From assembly GCA_902613175.1 (NCBI GenBank), contig CACMGJ010000018.1:1-44512 (forward strand): DNA of 44,512 nt, given 5' to 3'. Of this stretch, positions 17,872 to 26,359 are shown one piece after another (positions within the stretch are counted from its first letter, which is position 1; the number at the start of each line of letters is the position of its first letter). Below the pieces are notes generated by a model, which saw only the letters and a program-made list of their open reading frames with translations, searched no databases and was not told the DNA's origin. The position numbers were made by a program, and so were the translations under genes. The DNA comes from Halieaceae bacterium. Its GTDB lineage: Bacteria; Pseudomonadota; Gammaproteobacteria; Pseudomonadales; Halieaceae.

Positions 17872-19887
17872 GTGTCTAGCGAGCAGGTCAAAGTTCTTTT
17901 TTTACCATCGGGTAAGCGCGGTGAATTTCCGAAGCACACCCAATTGCTCGACGCTGCCCGCACCTTGGGCGTGGATATCGATTCGGTCTGCGGCGGTAGA
18001 GGTCTGTGCGGTCGCTGCCAAATATCCTGTATGTCGGGTACGTTCCAAAAGCACAAGATGACCTCAAGCCCAGCGCATCTGTCGCCTCTGGTTGCCACCG
18101 AAATAAAATTTAACGAGCGCAAGGGCCCATTACCCGAGGGACGGCGGTTGAGCTGTCACGCCGAGTTACTCGATGACGTGATTATTGACGTACCGCCCGA
18201 GAGTCAGGTGCACCGTCAAATCATTCGCAAAGATGCCGAGCATCGGGATATCCAGCTCAATACCGCGACGCGCCTCTATTTCGTGACCTTGCCAGAATCC
18301 ACGTTGGAAGATGCGCGGGGCGAAGCGAAACTGCTCATGGCCTCGCTGGAGTCCGAGTGGGGTTTGACCGACCTTCGCATTGAAACCAGCGAGCTGGTAA
18401 AGCTGCAGGTGGCACTGGCATCGGGTGACCGAGGTGTCACGGTAGCCGTTTTTGAATCAACACAGATTATTGGTGTCTGGTCAGGTCTCTTCGACGCGCC
18501 CCGGGGTGTTGCGGTTGACGTAGGCTCCACGACCGTCGCTGCGCACCTGTGTGACCTGGCCACAGGCGATGTGCTGTCATCGGCCAGCGTTATGAACCCG
18601 CAGATACCGTTCGGTGAAGACCTCATGAGTCGCGTCAGTTACATCATGATGCACCCCGAGGGTGCTGAGGAGATGAGCTCCGCCATTCAAACAGCGCTGA
18701 GCAAGCTTTTTGCAGAGCTGACCGAGCAACTGGGTGAGACGACCGACAATATTTTAGAGGTCTCATTGGTTGCGAATCCAATCATGCACCATTTGGTTTT
18801 GGGCATTAATCCAATCAATTTGGGGGGCGCGCCGTTTGCTTTGACCGTCGACGAGGCTGTCACTCTGAAAGCCCTTGATCTCGATTTCGATACCCACAGC
18901 CAAGCACGGTTATTTGTACTGCCTTGTATTGCCGGACATGTGGGCGCTGACACGGCAGGGGTCATCCTCGCCGAGAGCCCTGACAGTGATGAGGCGATGA
19001 GTCTCATCGTCGATGTGGGCACCAATGCCGAGATTGTGCTTGGTAATAAAGAACGACTTCTGGTTTGCTCGAGCCCAACTGGCCCCGCTTTTGAGGGCGG
19101 TGAAATTAGCGCCGGACAGCGTGCTACTGCTGGAGCAATCGAACGCGTGCGAATCGATCGTGAGACGCTAGAGCCAAACTTCAGAGTGATTGGTTCCGAG
19201 CTTTGGTCAACGGAGGCGGGTTTCGCGGATTCGACAAAGGAACTCAATATCACTGGCATCTGTGGCTCGGGCATTATTGAAGTCGTTGCTGAGATGTTCC
19301 TTGCAGGTATTGTTTCGGAGGATGGCATCGTTGATGGAGCTCTCGCAGAGCGCAGCTCACGCGTCCGGTCTCACGGAAGAACCTGGTCCTATGTACTTCA
19401 TTTTGTAGAGGATGAGACCCAGCGCGATATCGTCGTGACTCAGAATGATGTGCGCCAGATTCAGCTAGCGAAGGCTGCGCTCTATGCCGGTATTAAGTTG
19501 CTCATGGACAAGATGGGCGTTTCAGCAGTCGATCGTATTCGTCTTGCAGGTGCCTTTGGCAGTCACATTAGTGTCGAACACGCCATGGTGCTGGGACTGA
19601 TTCCCGACTGTGCTCTTGATCATGTGTCCTCTGCGGGTAACGCGGCGGGTGTTGGCGCTCGCATAGCGCTTCTTGATCAGGAGGCCCGTATCGCTATCCA
19701 GCAGACGGTGAACCGTGCCGAGCGAATTGAAACAGCAACGGAATCTGACTTCCAGGACTACTTCGTCGCGGCCATGGCATTCCCTCACAAGACGGATCCC
19801 TATCCACACTTGTTTTCCGCGGTAGAGCCGCCAGTGAAGAAAGTGGTCGAGCAAACTGACGGTCGACGGCGTCGACGGCGTTCTTAA
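17872..19887 (+). CDS. RACo-type reductive activator of corrinoid proteins (2Fe-2S ferredoxin + ASKHA ATPase)
   Basis: 671 residues. The N-terminal plant-type ferredoxin has C40, C46, C49 (VCGGRGLCGRC) and C95 (LSCHAEL). A linker is followed by an ASKHA ATPase domain from about residue 215 (GVAVDVGSTTVAAHL; VDVGTNAEIVLG; ICGSGIIE; LAGAFGSHI), the DUF4445 architecture. Such proteins reduce inactive Co(II) corrinoid back to Co(I) at the cost of ATP. It starts at GTG 17872, ten bases after the methyltransferase stop. The C-terminus ends in six consecutive Arg. The gene completes a self-sufficient corrinoid methyl-transfer set. Confidence 0.93.
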   Translation: MSSEQVKVLFLPSGKRGEFPKHTQLLDAARTLGVDIDSVCGGRGLCGRCQISCMSGTFQKHKMTSSPAHLSPLVATEIKFNERKGPLPEGRRLSCHAELLDDVIIDVPPESQVHRQIIRKDAEHRDIQLNTATRLYFVTLPESTLEDARGEAKLLMASLESEWGLTDLRIETSELVKLQVALASGDRGVTVAVFESTQIIGVWSGLFDAPRGVAVDVGSTTVAAHLCDLATGDVLSSASVMNPQIPFGEDLMSRVSYIMMHPEGAEEMSSAIQTALSKLFAELTEQLGETTDNILEVSLVANPIMHHLVLGINPINLGGAPFALTVDEAVTLKALDLDFDTHSQARLFVLPCIAGHVGADTAGVILAESPDSDEAMSLIVDVGTNAEIVLGNKERLLVCSSPTGPAFEGGEISAGQRATAGAIERVRIDRETLEPNFRVIGSELWSTEAGFADSTKELNITGICGSGIIEVVAEMFLAGIVSEDGIVDGALAERSSRVRSHGRTWSYVLHFVEDETQRDIVVTQNDVRQIQLAKAALYAGIKLLMDKMGVSAVDRIRLAGAFGSHISVEHAMVLGLIPDCALDHVSSAGNAAGVGARIALLDQEARIAIQQTVNRAERIETATESDFQDYFVAAMAFPHKTDPYPHLFSAVEPPVKKVVEQTDGRRRRRRS

Positions 19888-19976
19888 TTGACGGCCAGAG
19901 CTAGTCATTAGCTGTCAGTGAATAATCCATCACACTGCGGATACGCGACTTCTAAATCGGTCCACAATATCCGGTC

Positions 19977-20001
19977 AAAAAAAAGGAGCCCGGAGGCTCC
20001 T
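19977..20001 (-). terminator. Intrinsic terminator of the dimethylglycine dehydrogenase-like gene
   Basis: On the minus strand AGGAGCC, CCGG-type loop, GGCTCCT, then a run of eight T. It lies 12 bases past the stop at 20013. The same dyad may also stop plus-strand transcripts from the activator gene, less efficiently. Confidence 0.85.
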
Positions 20002-20012
20002 GTTCATAGACT

Positions 20013-22583
20013 TCAGCTTTTTGGTCGCTCGTTTGTTGGGTCCAACAGCGCACCGTAACCTACCTTCACTACTTTGGCTTCATAGTGCTCGCCAAAGTAC
20101 TCGATAAGTACCGTATCACCCTCTTTCGCCTTATCTGCAGGCAGATAACCCATGGCGACATTCGCACCGAGACTGGGGCCGAACGCCATACTGGTGGTGT
20201 AAGACCGACGACCGTGCGAATCGATGATGACTTCTTTCGACGCTGGGTCGAGGATGGGCCAGTTACCAACGGGGTAGCGCACGATGCCCTTACTGTCGGT
20301 TGTGTCTTGCAGAATAAACGTGCAGAGGTAGGCGGCTTGCTCGTCTAGCTCGCGCTGTTGTACATAGGCCTCTTTACCATGGAAGTCCGCAGCCTTGACC
20401 TTGGGTCGAGCTAGACCGGCTTCATACAGATTGTACTCAGTTTCCAAGTCAGCATTCTGGAGACGCAAACTCTTTTCGAGTCTTCGGCTGTTAGCGTAGG
20501 TCTCGATACCCACGGGTGTTACCCCGAGCTCAAACAATGCATCCCAGATAGCCAAGCCATCGGAGAATGGGAAGTAGAGTTCCCAGCCTTGCTCGCCAAC
20601 ATAGCTGATTCGGAAGGCCCAAACCTTGACGCCGGAGACTGTGATTTCCTTGGTCGTCGCGAATGGGAAAGCCTCATTAGAGATGCTCTCAGGGTCATCC
20701 ATCAGCTTGGCGAGCGTGACTCGCGCCTCAGGTCCCCACAGCCCCAGAGTCGCTAGCTCTTCGCTGCGATCATGGAATGTGACGTTAGCGAAGCCCTTGC
20801 GGTCACTCATATCACGCATCCAGATGTAGTCACGGTGACCGGTATCACCACCGCACACCACTCGGAAGCAGTATTCCGCGAGCCTGATGATTGTGAGGTC
20901 AGACCGGATACCACCCGCGTGATCGAGGAAGTGTGTGTAAACACCTTTTCCGATTGCGGTGTCCGCACCGACCTTGGCCACAGAGAGGTATTCCATCAGA
21001 CCTTCCGCGTCGGCACCTTCGACATCAAAGATGGCGAAGTGCGAGAGGTTGATCATGCCAACGCCGTCGCTCATGGCTAGCTGTTCCGCATTGGAGACCT
21101 CCCAGAAGTGACGGTTATCCCATTCAGCTTCTCTCGTTGGCACCTGATCGCGATACTTTGCCAGTAATGTCGCCTCGTTGGCCGCGTAACCGTGCGCTCG
21201 CTCCCAACCGGCAACTTCCATGAAGTACCCGCCCAGAGCTACTTCTCGCTCATAAAAAGGGCTGACGCGCATGCCGCGTGATGTGGTGAAAGGTTCGCGT
21301 GGGTGAACCGCAGGGGTATATATCTTTTGCGCAGACTCATAGCATCGGCTGCGGACGTAGTCATCGCCCTTCTGGATCGGATAATGACGCGCAGAATCGA
21401 CGCTGTGAATATCTTGCTTCGTGCGCCCATGCGTCATCCACTCAGCGAGCAACTTACCTGCGCCAGGGCCCTCTTTTACCCAAACTGCCTCACACAGCCA
21501 AAGGTTTTTGACCTCGGCTGATTCGCCGATGATGGAGCTGCTGTCCGGGGTAATAGAGAGAAGTCCATTAAACGATCGCCGCTCTTCCCAGCCAAGCTCT
21601 CCAAGAACAGGAGTCAGCTCGATCGCTCGCTCAAACGCTTCCATCACCTGTTCGAGCGTCATGTCGCGCATCGAGGGCGAGAGTCGTGCCTCTCTGGGTT
21701 CAGCGATGTCAGTTGGGTCTACCAGTCGAGGCTCAAACGGCTCGTAGTAGCCCCATTCCAACAGGCCACCTTCCGGAGTGGTGGGGTCTCCCGTATCTCT
21801 AATGTAGGCTGAGTTGCCTTGGTCACGCATCAACGGGTAGACGATATCTTTACCCGTTCCCTCGAGGTGATCCCAAGGTCCAAAAAACAATAATGGGTGC
21901 TCAAGTGGCATCAGCGGCAGTTTTACGCCCACCGTCTCAGAGACGAGGTTGCCCCAAATACCGACACACAGGACCACGTAGTCGGCCCGAATCGTGCCTT
22001 TATGAGTCTCAACTCCCTTGATCTCGCCGTCCTCAACAATAAGCTTTGTGGCGGGGGTATAGGCGAAGGCTTTTAACTTGCCCGATGCTACTGCCTCATC
22101 GACTAAATCGCCAGCTACTCTCTGTGAGCGAGGGGTCACAAGACCGGCATCGGGGTCCCACATGGCACCTTGGATTTGGTCTTCCTCCAACAGAGGGAAC
22201 TTCTCCTTCGCCTCAGCCGCAGAGATCATGCAAGCGTCGGTACCAAAAGCTTTACCTGACCCAACTTTCCGAATCAGCTCTAGCATCCGTTCGTCATCAT
22301 CTTTGCGGGCAACTTCGAGACCACCGGTCTTTATGTAGTTACCGCGCTTTGCATAGAACTCTCGGCTGTAATTAGTGATTTCGACATTCAGCTTGTCGTG
22401 AGACGTCATGTAGCAAAAGTCTGATGCGTGGGATGTCGAGCCGATATCCGTTGGAATCGCTGACTTTTCGAGGCCTACGATGTCGTCCCAGCCTTCTTTA
22501 ATCAGGTGATGAACCACCGATGCACCGACGATACCGCCTTGCCCGATGACAACGACCTTGGCGTGTTCTGGTAAAGCCGCCAT
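20013..22583 (-). CDS. Dimethylglycine/sarcosine dehydrogenase-like FAD + GCV_T flavoprotein
   Basis: 856 residues. An N-terminal DAO domain (FAD loop VVVIGQGGIVGAS; His52 in STSHAS is at the position that carries covalent FAD in dimethylglycine and sarcosine dehydrogenases), an FAO_M central region, then GCV_T and GCV_T_C folate-binding domains (GMINLSHFAIFDVEG; ISYVGEQGWELYFP; GIETYANSRRLEKSLR). Such enzymes oxidise an N-methyl group and pass the formaldehyde unit to THF. ATG 22583 is chosen over a longer frame because GAGGAG is seven bases upstream. Convergent with the corrinoid cluster, so the pair could take glycine betaine down to sarcosine or glycine. Confidence 0.9.
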   Translation of the reverse strand: MAALPEHAKVVVIGQGGIVGASVVHHLIKEGWDDIVGLEKSAIPTDIGSTSHASDFCYMTSHDKLNVEITNYSREFYAKRGNYIKTGGLEVARKDDDERMLELIRKVGSGKAFGTDACMISAAEAKEKFPLLEEDQIQGAMWDPDAGLVTPRSQRVAGDLVDEAVASGKLKAFAYTPATKLIVEDGEIKGVETHKGTIRADYVVLCVGIWGNLVSETVGVKLPLMPLEHPLLFFGPWDHLEGTGKDIVYPLMRDQGNSAYIRDTGDPTTPEGGLLEWGYYEPFEPRLVDPTDIAEPREARLSPSMRDMTLEQVMEAFERAIELTPVLGELGWEERRSFNGLLSITPDSSSIIGESAEVKNLWLCEAVWVKEGPGAGKLLAEWMTHGRTKQDIHSVDSARHYPIQKGDDYVRSRCYESAQKIYTPAVHPREPFTTSRGMRVSPFYEREVALGGYFMEVAGWERAHGYAANEATLLAKYRDQVPTREAEWDNRHFWEVSNAEQLAMSDGVGMINLSHFAIFDVEGADAEGLMEYLSVAKVGADTAIGKGVYTHFLDHAGGIRSDLTIIRLAEYCFRVVCGGDTGHRDYIWMRDMSDRKGFANVTFHDRSEELATLGLWGPEARVTLAKLMDDPESISNEAFPFATTKEITVSGVKVWAFRISYVGEQGWELYFPFSDGLAIWDALFELGVTPVGIETYANSRRLEKSLRLQNADLETEYNLYEAGLARPKVKAADFHGKEAYVQQRELDEQAAYLCTFILQDTTDSKGIVRYPVGNWPILDPASKEVIIDSHGRRSYTTSMAFGPSLGANVAMGYLPADKAKEGDTVLIEYFGEHYEAKVVKVGYGALLDPTNERPKS

Positions 22584-22754
22584 GAATGTCTCCTCTCGCA
22601 AATTATTCTCGTCGACAGGCGCGGAGTGTATGCCTTGTGGGCTTCAAACGAAATAGATTCGGTCTCGATTTAGCGGTGCTTTTCGACGCACTAATCGACG
22701 ATTAACCCCCACGTGTTAGCCTTGCGGTTATAGACACGAAATCGCCTGCTTTCT

Positions 22755-22820
22755 GTGCGTATTTTTGATGTTCTCTATGACGATCTGTATGACGGTTTGA
22801 GAGTCTGTTTGTCCGATTAA
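22755..22820 (+). pseudogene. Possible fragment of a corrinoid-protein gene
   Basis: A 17-base stretch, GACGATCTGTATGACGG at 22779-22795, is identical to 15195-15211 inside the corrinoid protein gene. In the same frame it reads DDLYDGL followed by a stop at 22818-22820, matching HDDLYDGLK of that protein. The short frame from GTG 22755 is 21 codons. It may be a remnant of a second copy or a rearrangement scar; chance is not excluded. Confidence 0.35.
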
Positions 22821-22837
22821 AGGTGCCTCTATTTCTG

Positions 22838-23836
22838 ATGGAAAACGCAAGCCTTACCGCCATCGCCGGAATTACCGCCGGGCATGTTACAGATGAATTG
22901 AATATGACAGGTGTCACCGTCGTGCGCTTTGCTGGCGACGGTGCGAGAGCTGCCGTTTCTGTGCAAGGAGCTGCGCCGGGAACACGTGAGACCGATTTAT
23001 TGGAGCCCGGTAATTTAGTCGAAAAAGTTCATGCCATTGTTCTGACTGGAGGCAGCGCCTACGGCTTGGATGCGGCGTCAGGTGTTATGGCGGCGCTCGA
23101 GGAGGAAGGCGTTGGATTACCCGTTTCCGAAGAGACGGTTGTTCCCATCGTGCCCGCGGCCGTCTTGTTTGATTTGAACGTAGGGTCATCGAGCGTAAGA
23201 CCCGGCATTGATTGGGGTTATAAGGCTGCTCAGGAGGCGAATGATTCGCCTATTGCATCTGGCAATGTCGGCGCAGGAATGGGTGCGACAGTTGGCAAGC
23301 TGTTAGGTCCCTCCCGGGCAACAAAGGGAGGCTTGGGTAGCGCGCGTGTTGACCTGGATAATGGCGTCGTTGTTTCAGCACTCGTGGCAGTCAATGCGGT
23401 GGGTGAGATTGTCGATACCGTCAGCAATACCGTTGTCGCCGGGATCCGGGCAAACGATATTGGTCATTATGACTCGGCCGTTGATGTAGCACTGGGGAAC
23501 ACTGCAAAAGCACCGGTTGCTGGAACCAACACCACCTTGGGTCTGATCGCGACTAACGCAAACCTGAGTAAAGTTCAGTTAAAAAAAGCAGCCGAAATGG
23601 CACATGACGGGATGGCACGGGCAATCCGGCCCATTCATACACAGTTCGACGGTGATACCGTTTTTGCTGTCTCTATGCCCAGGTCTGAGATCGAAACCAC
23701 CGCGGACGCGGATGCCCAGCTAAACAGCATTGGCATCGCAGGAGCGAGGGCACTTGAGCTCGCCATTGTTGATGCGGTCCGCTCCGCCAAATCAGTCGGT
23801 GATGTCATTGCCTGCTGCGACTGGCATAACGACTGA
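22838..23836 (+). CDS. P1-family (DmpA-type) aminopeptidase/hydrolase
   Basis: 332 residues from ATG 22838 (GTG 22823 gives 337; neither has a strong ribosome site). The P1/DmpA family are self-cleaving N-terminal-nucleophile hydrolases that release N-terminal D- or L-residues or open cyclic amides. Seen: ITAGHVTD near the N-terminus, VLTGGSAYGLDAASG, NVGAGMGATVGK and the cleavage region GTNTTLGLIATNA, in which a Thr is the probable nucleophile. The genuine substrate is unknown. It is divergent from the dehydrogenase gene. Confidence 0.88.
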   Translation: MENASLTAIAGITAGHVTDELNMTGVTVVRFAGDGARAAVSVQGAAPGTRETDLLEPGNLVEKVHAIVLTGGSAYGLDAASGVMAALEEEGVGLPVSEETVVPIVPAAVLFDLNVGSSSVRPGIDWGYKAAQEANDSPIASGNVGAGMGATVGKLLGPSRATKGGLGSARVDLDNGVVVSALVAVNAVGEIVDTVSNTVVAGIRANDIGHYDSAVDVALGNTAKAPVAGTNTTLGLIATNANLSKVQLKKAAEMAHDGMARAIRPIHTQFDGDTVFAVSMPRSEIETTADADAQLNSIGIAGARALELAIVDAVRSAKSVGDVIACCDWHND

Positions 23837-23896
23837 GATACGCTCACCAAGCCTGGGGCGAAATTGCTCGATACCTTGGCGTTACAACCTCAAAGA

Positions 23897-23914
23897 ACCC
23901 GGTTTGCGCCGGGT
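23897..23914 (+). terminator. Hairpin after the P1 peptidase gene, weak terminator candidate
   Basis: ACCCGG, six-base loop, CCGGGT. There is no adjacent T-run; a T-rich stretch occurs only about 25 bases later. Confidence 0.35.
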
Positions 23915-23957
23915 CCCAGCATTCGTCACAGACGCCCCTTTTTTGTGCGTTTCTCCC

Positions 23958-23986
23958 TTGACGCGGCACCCCTGACTCCCTAGACT
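23958..23986 (+). promoter_or_regulatory. Sigma-70 promoter with GC-rich discriminator for tRNA-fMet and the rimP operon
   Basis: TTGACG (23958-23963), 17 bases, TAGACT (23981-23986), then CTCGCCCC. The GC-rich discriminator fits stringent control of stable RNA. The start would be about 95 bases before the tRNA. The -10 hexamer and spacing equal those of the promoter at 9955. Confidence 0.6.
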
Positions 23987-24087
23987 CTCGCCCCTCAGTC
24001 GCGGGACCCTTGGCTTTAAACTCAAGGTGCCGTGTAAATGCCTTCAACGACACAGGCGTTGATACAAGGGGCATTGCTAAGACTTGA

Positions 24088-24164
<77 letters not shown>

Positions 24165-24243
24165 ACATAGCGCGTTTGTTGGCGCTGCATTCAAGGCCCC
24201 TTGTTCGGGCTTTTTTTGTGTCCGAAATTTGCCGAGGACGGCG

Positions 24244-24801
24244 ATGAATACGATGGGTGGTAAAGAGAGCCAGCTGCTCACCATGCTTGAACCAACAGTC
24301 GGTATGTTGGGGTATGAGCTGTGGGGACTGGAGCTGCTTAGCCCTAACCGGCGCCCGACTTTGCGTGTGTACATCGACAAAGACCAGGGCGTAACAGTGG
24401 ATGACTGTGCATCAGTCAGTCGCCACATTAGCGGTGTATTAGATGTTGAGGATCCTTTCCTGGGTGAGTACACCCTCGAAGTGTCTTCACCTGGTATTGA
24501 CCGTTTGCTGTTCAAGAAAGAGCAGTTCACGGCCTACCAGGAGCAGCCGATAGAGGTGAAGCTTCGATTCCCCTTTGAGGGGCGCCGTAAGTTTCGAGGT
24601 TGGTTTTTTGGGTTTAATGGCGACGATATTGTCGTTCGGGTTGATCAGCACGAGTACCTGCTGCCTTTGAGTAGCATCGACCGAGCTCGAGTTGAGCCCA
24701 CACCCGAGTGGATTGAGCGCGCTCGGCCTACCACGGTCAGTGCAGTGAATGAGAGTTTAAAAGAGGGCGATTCGGTCCTCGATGATGAGAGTGAGACATA
24801 G
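24244..24801 (+). CDS. rimP: Ribosome maturation factor RimP
   Basis: 185 residues, longer than the 150 of E. coli because of an acidic C-terminal tail. RimP helps 30S assembly. Seen: ELWGLELL, LRVYIDKDQGVTVDDCASVSRHISGVLD and YTLEVSSPGIDRLL. ATG 24244 is chosen because GAGG is six bases upstream; an upstream TTG at 24229 lies before that site. First gene of the rimP-nusA-infB operon. Confidence 0.95.
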   Translation: MNTMGGKESQLLTMLEPTVGMLGYELWGLELLSPNRRPTLRVYIDKDQGVTVDDCASVSRHISGVLDVEDPFLGEYTLEVSSPGIDRLLFKKEQFTAYQEQPIEVKLRFPFEGRRKFRGWFFGFNGDDIVVRVDQHEYLLPLSSIDRARVEPTPEWIERARPTTVSAVNESLKEGDSVLDDESET

Positions 24802-24804
24802 CGA

Positions 24805-26304
24805 ATGAGCAAAGAAATCTTGATGGTCGCCGAAGCCGTTTCTAACGAGAAAGGCGTATCCGAAGACATCATCTTTGAAGCTATTGAGCTGGCGCTAGCC
24901 ACAGCGACAAAGAAGCGATACGACGAGGAGCCTGATATCGAGGTGACAATCGATCGCGACTCCGGCGATTACGTCACCAAGCGTAAGTGGTTGGTCGTAC
25001 CCGATACGGAACTTGCGCTCTTAGGTACACAGTTTACGACTGAAGAGGCGATTGAAGTTGACGAAAACCTTCGCCCGGGCGATGTGCACGTAGAGATCGT
25101 CGAAAATGTAGGCTTTGGCCGTATCGCGGCGCAAACTGCCAAGCAGGTCATCGTGCAGCGTGTCCGAGAGGCTGAACGCGCACAGGTTGTGGACCAATAC
25201 AAGGACCGCATGGGTGAGCTTCTGGCAGGCACTGTGAAGAAGGTCACGCGCGACAACATTATTCTGGATCTGGGTAACAATGCAGAGGGCTTGCTGCCTC
25301 GTTCAGAGCTGGTCGGACGAGAGACATTTAGAATGAATGACCGCGTTCGGGCAATCCTTCTAGAGATTAATGAGGAATCACGAGGGCCACAGTTAATTCT
25401 CTCACGCGCTTGCAAGGAGATGCTGATCGAGCTCTTTAAGATCGAAGTGCCCGAGATCTCCGAAGGTGTCATTCAAATTCGATCGGCGGCGCGAGATCCT
25501 GGTTCTCGAGCAAAGATTGCTGTGAAAACCGGTGATCAGCGTATCGATCCCGTGGGTGCCTGCGTCGGTATGCGAGGGTCGCGGGTACAAGCGGTATCCA
25601 ACGAACTCGATACCGAGCGCGTTGATATCGTTCTGTGGGACGACAACCCCGCGCAGTTGGTGATCAATGCCATGTCACCTGCGGAAGTCGAATCCATCGT
25701 TGTTGATGAGGACAGCAACACCATGGAGGTCGCGGTTGCCGAAGACAACCTAGCGCAAGCGATTGGCCGCGGAGGGCAGAACGTTCGTTTGGCCTCAGAT
25801 CTCACCGGCTGGACCATCAATGTGATGAGCACAGACGAGGCGATCGAGAAGCAGGAGGCCGAAGCAGGCGAGATCATGGAGACCTTCATGAATGCTCTCG
25901 ATGTCGATGAAGATGTGGCTACTGTGTTGGTCGAGGAGGGGTTCACAACGGTTGAGGAAGTCGCTTACGTGCCTCTGGAAGAGATGGCTGGTATCGAAGG
26001 CTTCGATGAGGACATTGCAGAGGAGCTTCGCGCCAGAGCCAAGGATGCACTGCTGACCATGGCGATCGCGTCTGAAGAGGAGCTTGGTTCCAATGAGCCC
26101 GCGCAGGACCTCCTTGAGATGCGAGGCATGGGTAAGCAACTTGCTTATGTATTGGCAAGTATGAGCGTTATCACCATGGAAGATCTCGCTGAGCAGAGCG
26201 TGGATGAGCTCATGGATATTGAAGGTATGACTGAAGAGTGGGCTGCAGAGCTCATCATGACTGCTCGCGAGCCGTGGTTCGCGGAAGAGGGGGAGTCTGC
26301 GTAA
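24805..26304 (+). CDS. nusA: Transcription termination/antitermination factor NusA
   Basis: 499 residues (E. coli 495). NusA binds RNA polymerase and modulates pausing, termination and antitermination. Domains in order: N-terminal RNAP-binding (1-125), S1 (about 130-200; [19 protein letters not shown]), KH1 and KH2 (about 230-345; [15 protein letters not shown] and [19 protein letters not shown]), and two acidic C-terminal repeats with helix-hairpin-helix character (from about 360). It starts three bases after the rimP stop. Confidence 0.98.
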   Translation: MSKEILMVAEAVSNEKGVSEDIIFEAIELALATATKKRYDEEPDIEVTIDRDSGDYVTKRKWLVVPDTELALLGTQFTTEEAIEVDENLRPGDVHVEIVENVGFGRIAAQTAKQVIVQRVREAERAQVVDQYKDRMGELLAGTVKKVTRDNIILDLGNNAEGLLPRSELVGRETFRMNDRVRAILLEINEESRGPQLILSRACKEMLIELFKIEVPEISEGVIQIRSAARDPGSRAKIAVKTGDQRIDPVGACVGMRGSRVQAVSNELDTERVDIVLWDDNPAQLVINAMSPAEVESIVVDEDSNTMEVAVAEDNLAQAIGRGGQNVRLASDLTGWTINVMSTDEAIEKQEAEAGEIMETFMNALDVDEDVATVLVEEGFTTVEEVAYVPLEEMAGIEGFDEDIAEELRARAKDALLTMAIASEEELGSNEPAQDLLEMRGMGKQLAYVLASMSVITMEDLAEQSVDELMDIEGMTEEWAAELIMTAREPWFAEEGESA

Positions 26305-26359
26305 GTAGCGGATTAAGCGAAACGACAGACGAACAACAGCGAAATTAGAGAGAGACGAA

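Noticed and set aside
17394-18122. 242-codon open frame on the minus strand
   Set aside because: Antisense to the pterin methyltransferase and activator genes, both strongly supported.
24191-24220. Terminator between tRNA-fMet and rimP
   Set aside because: Only a 4-bp GCCC/GGGC stem before the T-run; transcription probably continues into rimP.
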